Positions 8,298 through 19,877 of a stretch of 64,000 bases of DNA are shown piece after piece. Made by a program: the position numbers and the translations under genes. Position 1 is the first letter of the stretch. Every line of letters begins with the position of its first letter. The notes below the pieces were generated by a model, which did not search any database, had not been told where the DNA came from, and saw nothing but the letters and a program-made list of their open reading frames with translations. Source of the DNA: Lachnospiraceae bacterium M18-1 (GTDB lineage Bacteria > Bacillota > Clostridia > Lachnospirales > Lachnospiraceae); contig KE159609.1 of the NCBI GenBank assembly GCA_000403295.2, forward strand, positions 400,715 to 464,714, given 5' to 3'.

Positions 8298-8357
8298 TTC
8301 TAAGCTGTTTCTAATACCACATAAATCATAATTTGTCAAGAACTTTTTGAAAATGTG

Positions 8358-8387
8358 TTGACATGAAAAACCCATTTGTGTTATAGT
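8358..8387 (+). promoter_or_regulatory. Sigma-A promoter for rpoBC
   Basis: TTGACA (8358-8363), an 18-bp spacer, TATAGT (8382-8387). It gives rpoBC a ~200-nt leader in addition to any readthrough from rplL. Confidence 0.8.
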
Positions 8388-8595
8388 TAAAAATGCGCTA
8401 TTATGGATAGATATACCATTTTAATAAGCCAAAGTTACTGGAATATATTTTTAAGATGGCGGCCTGAGTTGCAGGGAACGCCTGCTTAAGGTGTGGCCTG
8501 TAACAAATATAGAGGGTAACTCGCAGCCCGGCAACGAATATTTTCGCACAATCCTTACGGAGATATTCAGAAAACGAATAAGGAGTGAAACGTCC

Positions 8596-11500
8596 ATGGA
8601 GAAAAACAGAATTCGTCCCATCACAAACGGAAAAAGTTCACGCATGAGCTATTCCAGGCAAAAAGAAGTATTACAGATGCCGAATTTAATCGAAGTTCAG
8701 AAGGATTCGTATCAATGGTTTCTGACAGACGGTTTAAAAGAGGTGTTCAGTGATATTTCTCCGATTGCTGATTACAGTGGCCATCTGAGTCTGGAATTTG
8801 TTGATTTCAGATTGTGCGAGAATGAAGTAAAGTACACGATTGATGAGTGCAAAGAGCGGGATGCAACCTATGCCGCGCCTTTGAAGGTAAGAGTCCGGCT
8901 TTACAACAAAGAGAATGACGAGATCAACGAACATGAAATCTTCATGGGAGATCTGCCTTTGATGACTAAGACAGGAACCTTTGTGATCAACGGGGCGGAG
9001 CGTGTTATCGTAAGCCAGCTTGTCCGTTCTCCGGGTATTTATTACGGGATTGCCCATGATAAGCTTGGCAAACGGCTTTTCTCTTCCACTGTGATCCCGA
9101 ACCGCGGGGCATGGCTGGAATATGAGACAGACTCCAACGACGTATTTTATGTCCGTGTAGACCGGACAAGGAAGGTGCCGATCACCGTACTGATCCGTGC
9201 TCTTGGTATCGGAACGAACCCGGAGATCCTGGATTTGTTCGGAGAGGAACCAAAGATCCTTGCCAGCTTTAGCAAAGACACTGCTGAGAATTATCAGGAG
9301 GGTCTGTTAGAGTTATACAAAAAAATCCGTCCCGGCGAGCCGCTTGCGGTGGACAGCGCGGAAAGCCTGATCACCAGCATGTTTTTTGATGCAAGACGTT
9401 ACGATCTTGCCAAAGTGGGACGTTACAAATTCAATAAAAAGCTGATGCTTAAGAACCGTGTCAAGGGACAGACCCTGGCAGAGACCGTGGTCAGCCCGGT
9501 GACGGGAGAGGTGATCGCGGAGGAGGGCACGGTCATCACACGTGAGATTGCGGATGCCATCCAAAATTCCGCCGCTCCGTATCTGTGGGTAGCCGGAGAG
9601 GACAGCTCCCGCAATATCAAGATCCTTTCCAATATGATGGTGGATCTGCAGGCAATTGTAGATATTGATCCGAAGGAAGTGGGCGTGACAGAGCAGGTAT
9701 ATTACCCGGTTCTGGAAGGGCTCTTAGAAGAGAGCGCGGGAGACATTGACGAGCTGAAAGCTCTGATCAGGCGTGACCTGCACGATCTGATCCCGAAGCA
9801 CATTACGAAAGAAGATATCCTTGCTTCTATTAATTATAACATGCATTTGGAGTATGGCATGGGAAATGACGACGATATAGACCACCTGGGCAATCGGCGT
9901 ATCCGTGCGGTAGGCGAATTGCTCCAGAACCAATACAGGATTGGTTTGTCCAGATTGGAGAGGGTAGTCCGTGAGCGTATGACGACACAGGACCAGGAAG
10001 GGATCTCTCCTCAGTCTCTGATCAATATCAAGCCGGTGACGGCTGCGGTGAAAGAGTTCTTCGGTTCATCCCAGCTGTCCCAGTTCATGGATCAGAACAA
10101 TCCGCTGGGTGAACTGACACATAAGAGACGTCTTTCCGCATTGGGACCCGGCGGTCTGTCCCGTGAGCGTGCCGGATTCGAGGTCCGCGATGTACATTAC
10201 TCCCACTATGGAAGAATGTGCCCGATCGAGACGCCTGAAGGACCCAATATCGGACTGATCAACTCCCTTGCATGCTATGCAAGGATCAATCAGTATGGCT
10301 TCGTAGAGGCGCCCTACCGTGTCATTGACAAGACCAATCCGGAGAATCCGATCGTTACAGACCAGGTGGTTTACATGACCGCGGATGAAGAGGACAATTA
10401 CCACGTGGCACAGGCCAATGAGGCGCTGGACGCGGAGGGGCATTTTGTCCGGAAAAATGTATCCGGCCGTTACAGGGAAGAGACTCAGGAATATGAGAGA
10501 AGCAAGTTTGACTTTATGGATGTATCTCCGAAGATGGTGTTCTCGGTGGCTACAGCGCTCATTCCTTTCCTGGAAAATGACGATGCCAACCGTGCGCTGA
10601 TGGGTTCGAACATGCAGCGTCAGGCAGTGCCGCTGCTCACCACGGAAGCTCCGGTAGTCGGTACCGGTATGGAAGTGAAGTCTGCGGTAGACTCCGGTGT
10701 CTGTGTGGTTGCGGAGAAGGCGGGTGTAGTGGAGCGTTCTACATCCAAGGAGATCACAGTCCGTTCCGATGACGGAAGCAAGAAAAGCTATAAGCTCATG
10801 AAGTTCCAGAGAAGTAACCAGAGCAACTGCTACAACCAGAGGCCCATCGTCAATAAGGGCGAGCGGGTGGAAGAAGGACAGGTGATCGCAGACGGTCCGT
10901 CCACATCCAACGGCGAGATGGCTCTCGGCAAGAACCCTCTGATCGGATTCATGACATGGGAAGGTTACAACTATGAGGACGCCGTTCTGCTGAGCGAGCG
11001 TCTGGTACAGGATGATGTATATACCTCCGTCCATATTGAAGAATATGAGGCGGAGGCCAGAGATACCAAGTTAGGACCGGAGGAGATCACGAGAGATATT
11101 CCGGGGGTCGGAGATGAGGCTTTAAAGGACCTGGACGAACGTGGGATCATCCGGATCGGTGCAGAGGTCCGCGCCGGAGATATCCTGGTAGGAAAGGTGA
11201 CACCGAAGGGAGAAACGGAGCTGACTGCAGAGGAACGGCTTCTGCGCGCAATTTTCGGAGAGAAGGCGCGCGAAGTCAGAGATACTTCCCTGAAGGTGCC
11301 CCACGGGGAATATGGAATCGTTGTGGACGCCAAGGTATTTACCAGGGATAACGGCGACGAGCTGTCCCCGGGCGTGAACCAGTCCGTGCGCATCTACATC
11401 GCGCAGAAGAGAAAGATCTCCGTAGGAGATAAGATGGCAGGCCGTCACGGCAACAAGGGTGTGGTTTCCCGTGTGCTGCCGGTGGAGGATATGCCTTATC

Positions 11501-12459
11501 TGCCCAACGGACGTCCTCTGGACATCGTACTGAACCCCCTGGGAGTGCCGTCCCGTATGAATATCGGGCAGGTTCTGGAGATTCACCTGAGCCTGGCTGC
11601 AAAGGCCCTTGGATTCAATATATCCACACCGGTCTTCGACGGGGCGAATGAGGTGGACATCATGGACACGCTGGATCTGGCAAATGATTATGTCAATCTG
11701 GAGTGGGAAGAATTTGAGAAAAAGCATAAGGAAGAACTGCTTCCGGAAGTTTTGAAATATCTGTATGAGAACCGGGATTACCGGGAATTATGGCATGGCG
11801 TACCCCTTTCCCGGGACGGGAAAGTGCGCTTGCGCGACGGGCGCACGGGAGAATATTTCGACAGTCCGGTCACCATTGGGCATATGCATTACCTGAAGCT
11901 CCATCATCTGGTAGATGATAAGATCCATGCCCGTTCCACAGGCCCTTACTCACTGGTTACCCAGCAGCCGCTGGGAGGAAAAGCCCAGTTCGGCGGACAG
12001 CGTTTCGGAGAGATGGAGGTATGGGCGCTGGAGGCTTACGGCGCATCTTATACACTGCAGGAGATCCTGACCGTGAAGTCGGATGACGTGGTAGGACGTG
12101 TGAAGACCTACGAGGCGATCATCAAAGGCGAGAACATTCCGGAACCTGGTATTCCGGAGTCCTTCAAGGTACTGCTGAAAGAATTGCAGTCCCTGGCATT
12201 GGACGTGCGTGTACTGCGTGACGACAATGTGGAGGTAGAGATCATGGAAACGGTGGATTACGGGGAAACCAATCTGAATTCCATTATCGAAGGAGACAGA
12301 AGATACGGTGACGATGAATCTTATGGAGAGCATGGTTATACAGAACAGGAATTTGTAGACGGAGAACTGGAAGATATAGATATGGAACCGGATGACAGTG
12401 AATTTGATGACGATGCGGAGATTGAATTTGACGAGTATTATGATGACGATATGGAATAG
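8596..12459 (+). CDS. rpoB: DNA-directed RNA polymerase subunit beta
   Basis: 1,287 residues from the ATG at 8596 ([12 protein letters not shown]), preceded by AAGGAG; the frame extends upstream to 8491 but those residues are not family-like. The rifampicin cluster near residue 490 is wild type ([14 protein letters not shown], then [13 protein letters not shown], with the Asp, His and Ser positions intact), so no resistance substitution is seen there. Later motifs include GRHGNKGV and the C-terminal clamp region ([18 protein letters not shown]). It ends in a strongly acidic tail (Asp/Glu/Tyr-rich, ~50 residues). Fourteen bases separate it from rpoC. Confidence 0.98.
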   Translation: MEKNRIRPITNGKSSRMSYSRQKEVLQMPNLIEVQKDSYQWFLTDGLKEVFSDISPIADYSGHLSLEFVDFRLCENEVKYTIDECKERDATYAAPLKVRVRLYNKENDEINEHEIFMGDLPLMTKTGTFVINGAERVIVSQLVRSPGIYYGIAHDKLGKRLFSSTVIPNRGAWLEYETDSNDVFYVRVDRTRKVPITVLIRALGIGTNPEILDLFGEEPKILASFSKDTAENYQEGLLELYKKIRPGEPLAVDSAESLITSMFFDARRYDLAKVGRYKFNKKLMLKNRVKGQTLAETVVSPVTGEVIAEEGTVITREIADAIQNSAAPYLWVAGEDSSRNIKILSNMMVDLQAIVDIDPKEVGVTEQVYYPVLEGLLEESAGDIDELKALIRRDLHDLIPKHITKEDILASINYNMHLEYGMGNDDDIDHLGNRRIRAVGELLQNQYRIGLSRLERVVRERMTTQDQEGISPQSLINIKPVTAAVKEFFGSSQLSQFMDQNNPLGELTHKRRLSALGPGGLSRERAGFEVRDVHYSHYGRMCPIETPEGPNIGLINSLACYARINQYGFVEAPYRVIDKTNPENPIVTDQVVYMTADEEDNYHVAQANEALDAEGHFVRKNVSGRYREETQEYERSKFDFMDVSPKMVFSVATALIPFLENDDANRALMGSNMQRQAVPLLTTEAPVVGTGMEVKSAVDSGVCVVAEKAGVVERSTSKEITVRSDDGSKKSYKLMKFQRSNQSNCYNQRPIVNKGERVEEGQVIADGPSTSNGEMALGKNPLIGFMTWEGYNYEDAVLLSERLVQDDVYTSVHIEEYEAEARDTKLGPEEITRDIPGVGDEALKDLDERGIIRIGAEVRAGDILVGKVTPKGETELTAEERLLRAIFGEKAREVRDTSLKVPHGEYGIVVDAKVFTRDNGDELSPGVNQSVRIYIAQKRKISVGDKMAGRHGNKGVVSRVLPVEDMPYLPNGRPLDIVLNPLGVPSRMNIGQVLEIHLSLAAKALGFNISTPVFDGANEVDIMDTLDLANDYVNLEWEEFEKKHKEELLPEVLKYLYENRDYRELWHGVPLSRDGKVRLRDGRTGEYFDSPVTIGHMHYLKLHHLVDDKIHARSTGPYSLVTQQPLGGKAQFGGQRFGEMEVWALEAYGASYTLQEILTVKSDDVVGRVKTYEAIIKGENIPEPGIPESFKVLLKELQSLALDVRVLRDDNVEVEIMETVDYGETNLNSIIEGDRRYGDDESYGEHGYTEQEFVDGELEDIDMEPDDSEFDDDAEIEFDEYYDDDME

Positions 12460-12473
12460 GAGGAGCCAACTAT

Positions 12474-15400
12474 ATGCCAACGAACAATGAACAACAACAC
12501 GAACCGTTAACGTTTGACGCGATCAAGATCGGCCTGGCTTCACCGGAAAAAATCATGGAGTGGTCCAGGGGCGAGGTGACCAAACCTGAGACAATCAACT
12601 ACAGGACGCTGAAACCGGAAAAGGACGGATTGTTCTGCGAGAGGATCTTCGGACCCAGCAAGGACTGGGAATGCCACTGCGGGAAGTACAAGAAGATCCG
12701 CTACAAAGGCGTCATCTGTGACCGATGCGGCGTGGAAGTGACCAAGTCCGCCGTCCGCCGTGAGCGTATGGGGCATATCGCGCTGGCGGCGCCGGTATCC
12801 CATATCTGGTATTTCAAGGGGATACCCAGCCGGATGGGGCTGATCCTGGACATCTCCCCGCGGACGCTGGAGCGGGTGCTGTATTTTGCATCCTATATCG
12901 TATTGGATAAGGGCGAGTCGGACCTGCAGTATAAGCAGGTGCTCTCTGAGGCAGAATATCAGGAAGAACGGGAAAAGTGGGGCTATAAAGGGTTTCGTGT
13001 AGGTATGGGCGCAGAGGCAATTCAGGAGTTATTGCAGGCCATTGACCTGGAAAAGGAATATGCGGAACTGCAGGCTTCCCTGGAGAATACTTCCGGCCAG
13101 AAACGGGCGCGTATTGTAAAGCGCCTGGAAGTGATCGAAGCATTCCGCGAATCTGGGAACAAGCCTGAGTGGATGATCCTGAATATGATTCCGGTCATCC
13201 CGCCGGATCTGCGTCCCATGGTACAGCTGGACGGCGGACGTTTTGCGACCTCCGACTTGAACGACCTGTACCGGCGGATCATCAACCGGAACAATCGTCT
13301 GAGAAGACTCTTGGAGCTGGGTGCGCCGGATATCATTGTCCGCAATGAAAAGCGTATGCTCCAGGAGGCAGTGGACGCGCTGATCGATAACGGCCGCCGG
13401 GGCCGTCCGGTAACAGGACCCGGAAACCGGGCTTTGAAGTCGCTTTCAGATATGCTGAAAGGAAAGAACGGGCGCTTCCGTCAGAACCTGCTCGGAAAGC
13501 GTGTAGACTACTCCGGACGTTCCGTTATCGTTGTAGGCCCGGAATTGAAGATCTATCAGTGCGGCCTTCCGAAGGAGATGGCCATCGAACTGTTTAAGCC
13601 TTTTGTTATGAAGGAGCTTGTGGCAAACGGAACTGCCCATAATATAAAAAATGCGAAGAAGATGGTAGAGCGTCTGCAGCCGGAGGTCTGGGATGTGCTC
13701 GAGGAAGTGATCAAGGAACATCCGGTCATGCTGAACCGTGCTCCTACCCTGCACAGGCTTGGCATTCAGGCATTTGAGCCGATTCTGGTAGAAGGTAAGG
13801 CGATCAAGCTGCATCCATTGGTATGTACCGCATACAATGCCGACTTCGACGGGGATCAGATGGCGGTCCATGTACCGCTGTCTGTGGAAGCACAGGCGGA
13901 ATGCCGTTTCCTGCTGCTTTCCCCGAATAACCTGCTAAAGCCTTCTGACGGCGGTCCTGTGGCTGTTCCGTCACAGGATATGGTACTCGGGATTTACTAT
14001 CTGACACAGGAGAGACCGGGGGCCAAAGGCGAAGGTATGATCTTCAAGAGTGTCAATGAAGCCATCCTGGCCTATGAAAATGGTTATATCACACTGCATT
14101 CCAGGATCAAAGTGCGTGTGAAGAAGACGATGGAGGACGGGACCCAGAAGCAGGGCATGATCGATGCGACGCTGGGACGCTTGATGTTTAACGAGATCAT
14201 TCCCCAGGATCTGGGCTTTGTGGACCGGGAAGCAGAAGGAAACGAACTGCTTCTGGAAATTGATTTCCACGTAGGCAAGAAACAGCTCAAGCAGATTCTG
14301 GAAAAAGTCATCAATACCCACGGCGCGACACAGACGGCAGAGGTGCTGGATAATGTGAAGTCCATCGGTTATAAATATTCGACCAGGGCTGCTATGACCG
14401 TATCCATTTCGGATATGACCGTGCCGCCGGAGAAGCCGCAGATGATTCGGGATGCTCAGGATACGGTAGACCGTATCACGAAGAACTACAAGCGTGGACT
14501 GATCACGGAGGAGGAGCGCTATAAAGAGGTCGTAGAGACCTGGAAGAATACTGATGACAAGCTGACGGAAGCGCTGCTCGGAGGGCTGGATAAATATAAC
14601 AATATCTATATGATGGCTGATTCCGGAGCCCGCGGTTCCGATAAGCAGATCAAACAGCTTGCAGGTATGCGTGGGCTGATGGCAGATACGACAGGACGTA
14701 CCATCGAGCTGCCGATCAAGTCCAACTTCCGTGAAGGGCTGGACGTATTGGAATACTTCATGTCTGCCCACGGCGCGCGGAAAGGTCTGTCTGATACGGC
14801 CCTTCGTACCGCCGATTCCGGGTATCTGACAAGAAGGCTGGTTGATGTATCGCAGGAGCTGATCATTCATGACAGCGACTGTATCAAAGAAGAGGAAAAA
14901 GAAATTCCGGGCATGTATGTGAAGGCGTTCATGGATGGAAATGAAGAGATTGAAAGTCTTCAGGAGCGTATTACAGGACGTTTCTCCTGCCATGACATCA
15001 AGGATAAGGACGGCAATGTGCTTGTAAAAGCGAACCATATGATCACTCCGCGCCGGGCTGAGCGTGTCATGAAAAAGGGCGTAGATGAAAAGGGAAATCC
15101 GCTGGAGCGTGTAAAGATCCGCACGATACTGACCTGCAAGTGCAAGGACGGTGTGTGCTCCAAGTGCTACGGCGCCAACATGGCTACCGGAGAAGCGGTT
15201 CAGGTCGGTGAGGCTGTCGGCATCATTGCGGCGCAGTCTATCGGTGAGCCGGGTACACAGCTTACTATGCGTACATTCCATACCGGAGGCGTAGCCGGCG
15301 ACGATATCACACAGGGTCTTCCCCGTGTCGAGGAGTTGTTTGAGGCCAGAAAGCCGAAGGGTCTTGCGATCATTACGGAGTTTGCTGGTAAGGCGACACT

Positions 15401-16244
15401 GAGTGATACGAAAAAGAAGCGTGAGGTCATCGTGACGAATGATCAGACAGGGGAATCCAAGGCATACCTGATCCCATACGGTTCACGTATCAAGGTGCAG
15501 GACGGACAGGTGCTTGAAGCCGGTGACGAGCTGACAGAAGGTAGCGTAAATCCGCACGATATCCTGAAGATCAAGGGTCTGCGCGCCGCGCAGGATTATC
15601 TGCTGCGTGAGGTGCAGCGTGTATACCGCCTGCAGGGTGTGGATATCAATGATAAGCATATCGAGGTCATTGTACGCCAGATGCTGAAGAAGATTCGCGT
15701 GGAGGAACGAGGAGACACCGAATTTCTGCCAGGCAGCATGGTCGATGTACTGGAATTTAATGAAGTGAATGAAATGCTGGAAGAAGAAGGCAAAACTGCC
15801 GCTACCGGGGAACAGATCATGCTTGGTATCACGAAGGCATCCCTGGCAACAGATTCCTTCCTGTCCGCAGCTTCTTTCCAGGAGACCACGAAGGTCCTGA
15901 CGGAAGCAGCGATCAAAGGCAAGGTGGATCATCTGATCGGCCTGAAAGAAAATGTCATCATCGGAAAGCATATTCCGGCCGGAACCGGTATGAAGAAGTA
16001 CCGGGATGTACACTTGAATACAGACAACAAGCCGGATGATGAGATTGACTTTGATGAAGATGAACTGCTTGAAGACATGGAAGAAAGCATGGCTGCGGAA
16101 GCAGATCTGGAAGAAGACGGAGAGGACACAGAGTTCGACGATCTGGGAGCAGATGCGGAGCTGGATGATCTGGAAGAAGATGGGGCAGACGCTGCCATGG
16201 GTGACGCGGAAATCTCAGCAGAGACGGACGAAGAAGCAGAATAA
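12474..16244 (+). CDS. rpoC: DNA-directed RNA polymerase subunit beta'
   Basis: 1,256 residues. The N-terminal zinc site ([19 protein letters not shown]), the catalytic loop NADFDGD near residue 455 that binds the active-site magnesium, and the second zinc site ([13 protein letters not shown]) are present. The start at 12474 follows AGGAGG. The last ~60 residues are almost wholly acidic (runs of Glu/Asp with Leu/Met), longer than in Bacillus, mirroring the acidic tail of rpoB. The str operon genes (rpsL, rpsG, fusA, tuf) do not follow; instead a minus-strand operon converges. Confidence 0.98.
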   Translation: MPTNNEQQHEPLTFDAIKIGLASPEKIMEWSRGEVTKPETINYRTLKPEKDGLFCERIFGPSKDWECHCGKYKKIRYKGVICDRCGVEVTKSAVRRERMGHIALAAPVSHIWYFKGIPSRMGLILDISPRTLERVLYFASYIVLDKGESDLQYKQVLSEAEYQEEREKWGYKGFRVGMGAEAIQELLQAIDLEKEYAELQASLENTSGQKRARIVKRLEVIEAFRESGNKPEWMILNMIPVIPPDLRPMVQLDGGRFATSDLNDLYRRIINRNNRLRRLLELGAPDIIVRNEKRMLQEAVDALIDNGRRGRPVTGPGNRALKSLSDMLKGKNGRFRQNLLGKRVDYSGRSVIVVGPELKIYQCGLPKEMAIELFKPFVMKELVANGTAHNIKNAKKMVERLQPEVWDVLEEVIKEHPVMLNRAPTLHRLGIQAFEPILVEGKAIKLHPLVCTAYNADFDGDQMAVHVPLSVEAQAECRFLLLSPNNLLKPSDGGPVAVPSQDMVLGIYYLTQERPGAKGEGMIFKSVNEAILAYENGYITLHSRIKVRVKKTMEDGTQKQGMIDATLGRLMFNEIIPQDLGFVDREAEGNELLLEIDFHVGKKQLKQILEKVINTHGATQTAEVLDNVKSIGYKYSTRAAMTVSISDMTVPPEKPQMIRDAQDTVDRITKNYKRGLITEEERYKEVVETWKNTDDKLTEALLGGLDKYNNIYMMADSGARGSDKQIKQLAGMRGLMADTTGRTIELPIKSNFREGLDVLEYFMSAHGARKGLSDTALRTADSGYLTRRLVDVSQELIIHDSDCIKEEEKEIPGMYVKAFMDGNEEIESLQERITGRFSCHDIKDKDGNVLVKANHMITPRRAERVMKKGVDEKGNPLERVKIRTILTCKCKDGVCSKCYGANMATGEAVQVGEAVGIIAAQSIGEPGTQLTMRTFHTGGVAGDDITQGLPRVEELFEARKPKGLAIITEFAGKATLSDTKKKREVIVTNDQTGESKAYLIPYGSRIKVQDGQVLEAGDELTEGSVNPHDILKIKGLRAAQDYLLREVQRVYRLQGVDINDKHIEVIVRQMLKKIRVEERGDTEFLPGSMVDVLEFNEVNEMLEEEGKTAATGEQIMLGITKASLATDSFLSAASFQETTKVLTEAAIKGKVDHLIGLKENVIIGKHIPAGTGMKKYRDVHLNTDNKPDDEIDFDEDELLEDMEESMAAEADLEEDGEDTEFDDLGADAELDDLEEDGADAAMGDAEISAETDEEAE

Positions 16245-16263
16245 AAAAACAGATGCAGCATAT

Positions 16264-16300
16264 GGGCGGCAGGTGAATACACTTGCCGCCCCGTTATTTT
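16264..16300 (+). terminator. rpoBC terminator
   Basis: A 12-bp stem (GGGCGGCAGGTG 16264-16275 with CACTTGCCGCCC 16280-16291, one G-T pair) with an AATA tetraloop, then CGTTATTTT. Confidence 0.85.
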
Positions 16301-16326
16301 ATGTAATGCCGGATTTCTACATACAG

Positions 16327-16352
16327 AAAAAGCTGCACCTGCAGCAGCTTTT
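16327..16352 (-). terminator. Terminator of the minus-strand prs operon
   Basis: AAAAGCTGC and GCAGCTTTT (16327-16335, 16344-16352) form a symmetric stem with A/T flanks on both sides. It sits 22 bp past the prs stop and can act in both directions between the convergent rpoC and prs genes. Confidence 0.75.
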
Positions 16353-16374
16353 CCAAAATAAATCTCTATGCGAT

Positions 16375-17577
16375 TTAAATCTCGATCTCCCGTTCAATCT
16401 CGCCTCCGTTTTTGTAGACCTGCAGCACATGCTGTATCCGTTCGTTGGGGCTAAGAAGCGTGCTGATGGAACCGTCATGGTTCAAGGTATCGATCAGCAG
16501 GGCAATATATTTGCTCATATCACAGTCAATATAATATGGCTTCGACAGCAGATTTGGAGTACGGTAGATCAGGTTCGTTGTCAGGACACCATGGATCAGA
16601 CCATCCTCGTAGGCTTTGTCAAAACGGTCCAGACCATTTGTAAACAGTCCGAAGGTGGCGGCGGCAAAGATCCTGTGTGCTTTCCGGCGCTTTAACTCTG
16701 TTGCAACCTCAATGATACTGTCTCCCGATGAGATCATATCATCGATGATAATGACGTCCTTCCCTTCCACGGAGCTGCCGAGAAATTCATGCGCCACAAT
16801 GGGGTTCCGTCCATTCACAATGCGGGTATAATCACGCCGCTTATAGAACATCCCCATATCCAGCCCCAGTACGTTTGCCAGATAGATAGCGCGGTGCGTG
16901 CCCCCCTCGTCAGGGCTGATGGCCATCATATGGTCGCTGTCGATCTGCAGATCTTTGACCGTCCCAAGCAGGCTCTTGATGAACTGATAAGTCGGGGAAA
17001 CCGTCTCAAACCCGTTTAGAGGTATTGCATTTTGTACACGCGGGTCATGGGCGTCAAAGGTGATGATATTGTCCACACCCATGCGTACCAGCTCCTGCAG
17101 AGCCAGGGCGCAGTCCAGGGACTCCCTTCCGTTGCGCTTGTGCTGGCGGCTCTCATAGAGGAAAGGCATGATGATGTTGATCCGCCGGCTCTTTCCTCCG
17201 ATCGCCGCGATCACCCGCTTCAGATTCTGAAAATGGTCGTCCGGCGACATATGGTTTACATTTCCCGTGAGAGAATAGGTGACATTGTAGTTCAGAACGT
17301 CTACCATCAGATAGAGATCTTTTCCGCGGACAGATTCTGTGATGATCCCCTTTGCCTCACCGGAGCCAAATCGGGGGACTTTCGTATTGATAATATAGTT
17401 GTCTCTCACATACCCGTTGAAAACCACATCTTCGATATGCTGGTTTTCACTTTCCTTTCTCCACTTAACAAGATACTTGTTGACTTGCTGACCAAGCTCT
17501 TCGCAGCCGGTAATGGGAATCAGCCCCAGTGCTCCTACCGGAATGTTCTCCAGGTTACGCTCACTTCGACGCAGCAT
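16375..17577 (-). CDS. prs: Ribose-phosphate pyrophosphokinase (divergent clostridial type)
   Basis: 400 residues, longer than the ~315 of classical Prs. It makes PRPP from ribose 5-phosphate and ATP for nucleotide, His and Trp synthesis. The PRPP-binding loop is clear (VIIIDDMISSGDSI), as are the ATP/ribose-phosphate motif region (MPFLYESRQHKRNGRE) and ITFDAHDPRVQNAI. The N-terminal ~80 residues and C-terminus extend beyond the classical core. AGGGAGGAAG precedes the ATG, which overlaps the dnaI stop by one base (TAATG), so the two are translationally coupled. Confidence 0.88.
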   Translation of the reverse strand: MLRRSERNLENIPVGALGLIPITGCEELGQQVNKYLVKWRKESENQHIEDVVFNGYVRDNYIINTKVPRFGSGEAKGIITESVRGKDLYLMVDVLNYNVTYSLTGNVNHMSPDDHFQNLKRVIAAIGGKSRRINIIMPFLYESRQHKRNGRESLDCALALQELVRMGVDNIITFDAHDPRVQNAIPLNGFETVSPTYQFIKSLLGTVKDLQIDSDHMMAISPDEGGTHRAIYLANVLGLDMGMFYKRRDYTRIVNGRNPIVAHEFLGSSVEGKDVIIIDDMISSGDSIIEVATELKRRKAHRIFAAATFGLFTNGLDRFDKAYEDGLIHGVLTTNLIYRTPNLLSKPYYIDCDMSKYIALLIDTLNHDGSISTLLSPNERIQHVLQVYKNGGEIEREIEI

Positions 17578-18575
17578 TATACTTCCTCCCTATTCATCAG
17601 TTTTTTCTTGATCCGGATATCATCACCGATCAATTTGAGCATGATATAGTTGCTTGTAATTCTGGAAAAAGACCTTTCCGTATATAAGTCGGCAAGGGAA
17701 TCCAGAGATAGATTGGTTGAGATGACCGTGGATTTTTTTCCCAGCAGCCTTTCGTTAATACAGGTGAAAAGCTGAGAGGCAATGAAGGAATTGGTAAATT
17801 CCGTTCCCAGGTCGTCTATGATGAGCAGATCACAGTCAAAGGTATAACTGTGGATATTCTGTGCATCTGTATCATCTTTGTGAAAGGTACTTTGTGCAAA
17901 CATATTAAACAAAGCCGGGGCAGAATAATAGATTACGGAAAAACCGGCATCCATCAATTCTTTTGCAATACAATTGGAGAGAAACGTCTTCCCTACTCCC
18001 ACGCTGCCGTATAAAAAAAGATTTTTCTGTTCCTGTTCAAAGGTTCGGATAAAATCCTTACAGACCTCAAGCGCATCCTTCATGACAGACAGGGAAGAGC
18101 GCCCGGACCTGGGATCAATATAATTGTCAGAATAGTATTTCAAGGAAAAGGTATTAAAATTCTCGGTCTTGAGAATTTCTGTCAGGTTAGACTGTTCATA
18201 AAGGAGACGGCTGGCTGCCGCCTTAAAGCAGCGGCACTTCTGATTTCCGATATAGCCTGTATCCCTGCATCTGGGACACTCATAGGAGGGCTCCAGATAA
18301 TCGGAAGGAAATCCGCAGGACTGCAGCAGCTCATCCTTCTGCTTCCTGAGGATCGCAAGCTCTTTCTTTAAAGACTCGACCGCGTGGCCGTCTCCGTTGA
18401 GCAGCCTTTTTCCATATTGAACAGACAGGATAGAAATAGACTCGTCCAGAGATTGAAATTCCGGAGACTTTGCATACACCTCGGAATAATGTCTGGCAAG
18501 AGCATCGCGGCTGCGCAGCTGCTTCTGTTCGTAGTCCCTCATGATCGCCTGGTACTGTGAATTTTTTAATCCCAC
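17577..18575 (-). CDS. dnaI: Helicase-loader ATPase, DnaI/DnaC type
   Basis: 332 residues from a GTG with AAAAGGAG upstream. A coiled-coil N-terminal region and a zinc knuckle (CPRCRDTGYIGNQKCRC, ~residues 100-116) precede an AAA+ core with Walker A (GSVGVGKTFLSN, ~190) and Walker B (LLIIDDLGTE), then sensor residues in STNLSLDSLADLYTERSFSR. This matches Bacillus DnaI, which loads the replicative helicase, more than IstB of insertion sequences: no transposase is adjacent and dnaD lies just upstream. It is 12 bp downstream of dnaD and overlaps prs. Confidence 0.88.
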   Translation of the reverse strand: MGLKNSQYQAIMRDYEQKQLRSRDALARHYSEVYAKSPEFQSLDESISILSVQYGKRLLNGDGHAVESLKKELAILRKQKDELLQSCGFPSDYLEPSYECPRCRDTGYIGNQKCRCFKAAASRLLYEQSNLTEILKTENFNTFSLKYYSDNYIDPRSGRSSLSVMKDALEVCKDFIRTFEQEQKNLFLYGSVGVGKTFLSNCIAKELMDAGFSVIYYSAPALFNMFAQSTFHKDDTDAQNIHSYTFDCDLLIIDDLGTEFTNSFIASQLFTCINERLLGKKSTVISTNLSLDSLADLYTERSFSRITSNYIMLKLIGDDIRIKKKLMNREEV

Positions 18576-18587
18576 GACAAACTCCTT

Positions 18588-19739
18588 TTAATTGCTGTTT
18601 AATAGTTGCTCTTCCAAAGAGTCCATATCATAAGTGCGTCTCTCGAAATTATTCAGATTCTTTGTGACGTTCTTAGGACCGGCGGCGGACGATTTCTTTT
18701 CGGCTTTTTCCTTCCGGAATACGGCGTCCAGATTTTCGATGTCTTTTAAATGGTGTACCTGTCCGTCATGCCATTTTGTCAGGATCGTATCCGCATATTC
18801 AAAGCTGGGCTGATGGATCGCCGCAATAGTACGGCTGCAGGCCTCCTGGATGATATCCAATGTGAAGCCGAACTCATCCGCCCATTTTTGGATATATGTA
18901 ATCTCTGAAACGGCAGGCCCCCGGTTCTTGATGCCGAATGCGTTGAGGACGGTATAGCAGTTCTTATTATAATTCATAGAGCGCTGACGTGCCTGCGCCA
19001 CAGTCTCAATCCCGTCATCGGCCCAGGATAAGGCTACTTTCTGGATATAATGCATATTCTTATGGCCGTTCTCCGCACAGGTTTCAAGCAGATATTCCAC
19101 CAGACTGGCGGACATGCCCAACGTATTATAAAAATAGGTGATGGCGTCTGTGTCTGACTTGGTCAGAGTCTTACCGAGATACTGTTCCGCAATAAAAAGC
19201 AGGGACTTCAGCTCTTTCTGCGCTTTGAAGGAATCCAGCGGGATTGATTTGACAGGTCTTTGCCTGTTGTCTGCCGCAGTGCTGCCTGAGGGAGGAAGAG
19301 TCTCAGGAAGGGAATCGTCAATAGCCTTGTGCGAAGCGGAACCGGTGTATCCTCCCGGCTTGTCCCCCGCGGCAGGAACTGCAGCTGTGACCGCACCTGC
19401 TTTGTTTTCTTCTTCTGCCGGAGCGGCCAGGAAAGCACTGCTGCTCCTTTTCCTCTCACCAGACTCTGCAGCAGTGCCTTCAGATTCTCTGCCCAGGCTC
19501 AGGACGCCTGCGGCTTCCCAATATCGAAACGCACGCATGATATCCTTTTCCGTATGGTTCAGGCAGTCGGCAATCTTGGACACCGTAAGCGTCGAAGAGG
19601 GATCCTCAAGATGACGCAGCAGAAAAAGGTATACCTTTACAAATTCACCGTTTGCCTGAGCCAGATGTTGATCTATGAAGTCATTGGAAATCATGGTCGC
19701 ATTTGCCTGGAGTTTATTTTTTAGTTTTAAAGTTTTCAT
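18588..19739 (-). CDS. dnaD: DnaD-domain replication initiation protein
   Basis: 383 residues. The N-terminal winged-helix part (FVKVYLFLLRHLEDPSSTLTV, then IADCLNHTEKDIMRAFRYWE) is followed by a ~90-residue Ala/Pro/Ser/Glu linker of low complexity and then two DnaD-type C-terminal modules (DTDAITYFYNTLGM; then the YIQKWADEFGF...DTILTKWHDG segment). DnaD/DnaB proteins act between DnaA and the helicase loader at the origin. The linker is longer than in Bacillus DnaD. Whether it corresponds functionally to DnaD or DnaB of Bacillus cannot be told. GGAAGG precedes the start. It heads the dnaD-dnaI-prs unit. Confidence 0.85.
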   Translation of the reverse strand: MKTLKLKNKLQANATMISNDFIDQHLAQANGEFVKVYLFLLRHLEDPSSTLTVSKIADCLNHTEKDIMRAFRYWEAAGVLSLGRESEGTAAESGERKRSSSAFLAAPAEEENKAGAVTAAVPAAGDKPGGYTGSASHKAIDDSLPETLPPSGSTAADNRQRPVKSIPLDSFKAQKELKSLLFIAEQYLGKTLTKSDTDAITYFYNTLGMSASLVEYLLETCAENGHKNMHYIQKVALSWADDGIETVAQARQRSMNYNKNCYTVLNAFGIKNRGPAVSEITYIQKWADEFGFTLDIIQEACSRTIAAIHQPSFEYADTILTKWHDGQVHHLKDIENLDAVFRKEKAEKKSSAAGPKNVTKNLNNFERRTYDMDSLEEQLLNSN

Positions 19740-19784
19740 TTGCCTTCCTACTCTCTCCTGCCTTTTAAAAGATGTTTATTAACA

Positions 19785-19874
19785 AGTATAGCATTTTAAC
19801 CCGGCAGGAAAAAGCATTTTTTTTCATCATTTTCAACCTTTGTGTCGATAACTCTGTGTGAAAAATGTGGATAA
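19785..19874 (-). promoter_or_regulatory. dnaD promoter region with two DnaA-box-like 9-mers
   Basis: On the minus strand TTATCCACA (complement of 19866-19874) is a perfect consensus DnaA box and TTATCGACA (complement of 19843-19851) a one-base variant, same orientation, 23 bp apart start to start. A -10-like TATACT follows at 19790-19785 with no good -35, as expected of a regulated promoter. The sites lie 53-84 bp upstream of the -10 and just past the murC stop. Confidence 0.6.
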
Positions 19875-19877
19875 CTC

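Noticed and set aside
10066..11034. 322-codon minus-strand ORF inside rpoB
   Set aside because: Antisense shadow of rpoB with no start signals.
13971..15281. Long minus-strand ORF (436 codons) inside rpoC
   Set aside because: Opposite to a full-length, highly conserved gene; composition is His/Leu/Arg-rich as expected for antisense of GC-rich codons, and no ribosome binding site or family similarity is seen.
17577..18575. IstB-type transposition helper
   Set aside because: The AAA+ protein has the zinc knuckle and N-terminal region of DnaI and lies in a dnaD-dnaI operon; no IstA transposase or inverted repeats are present.
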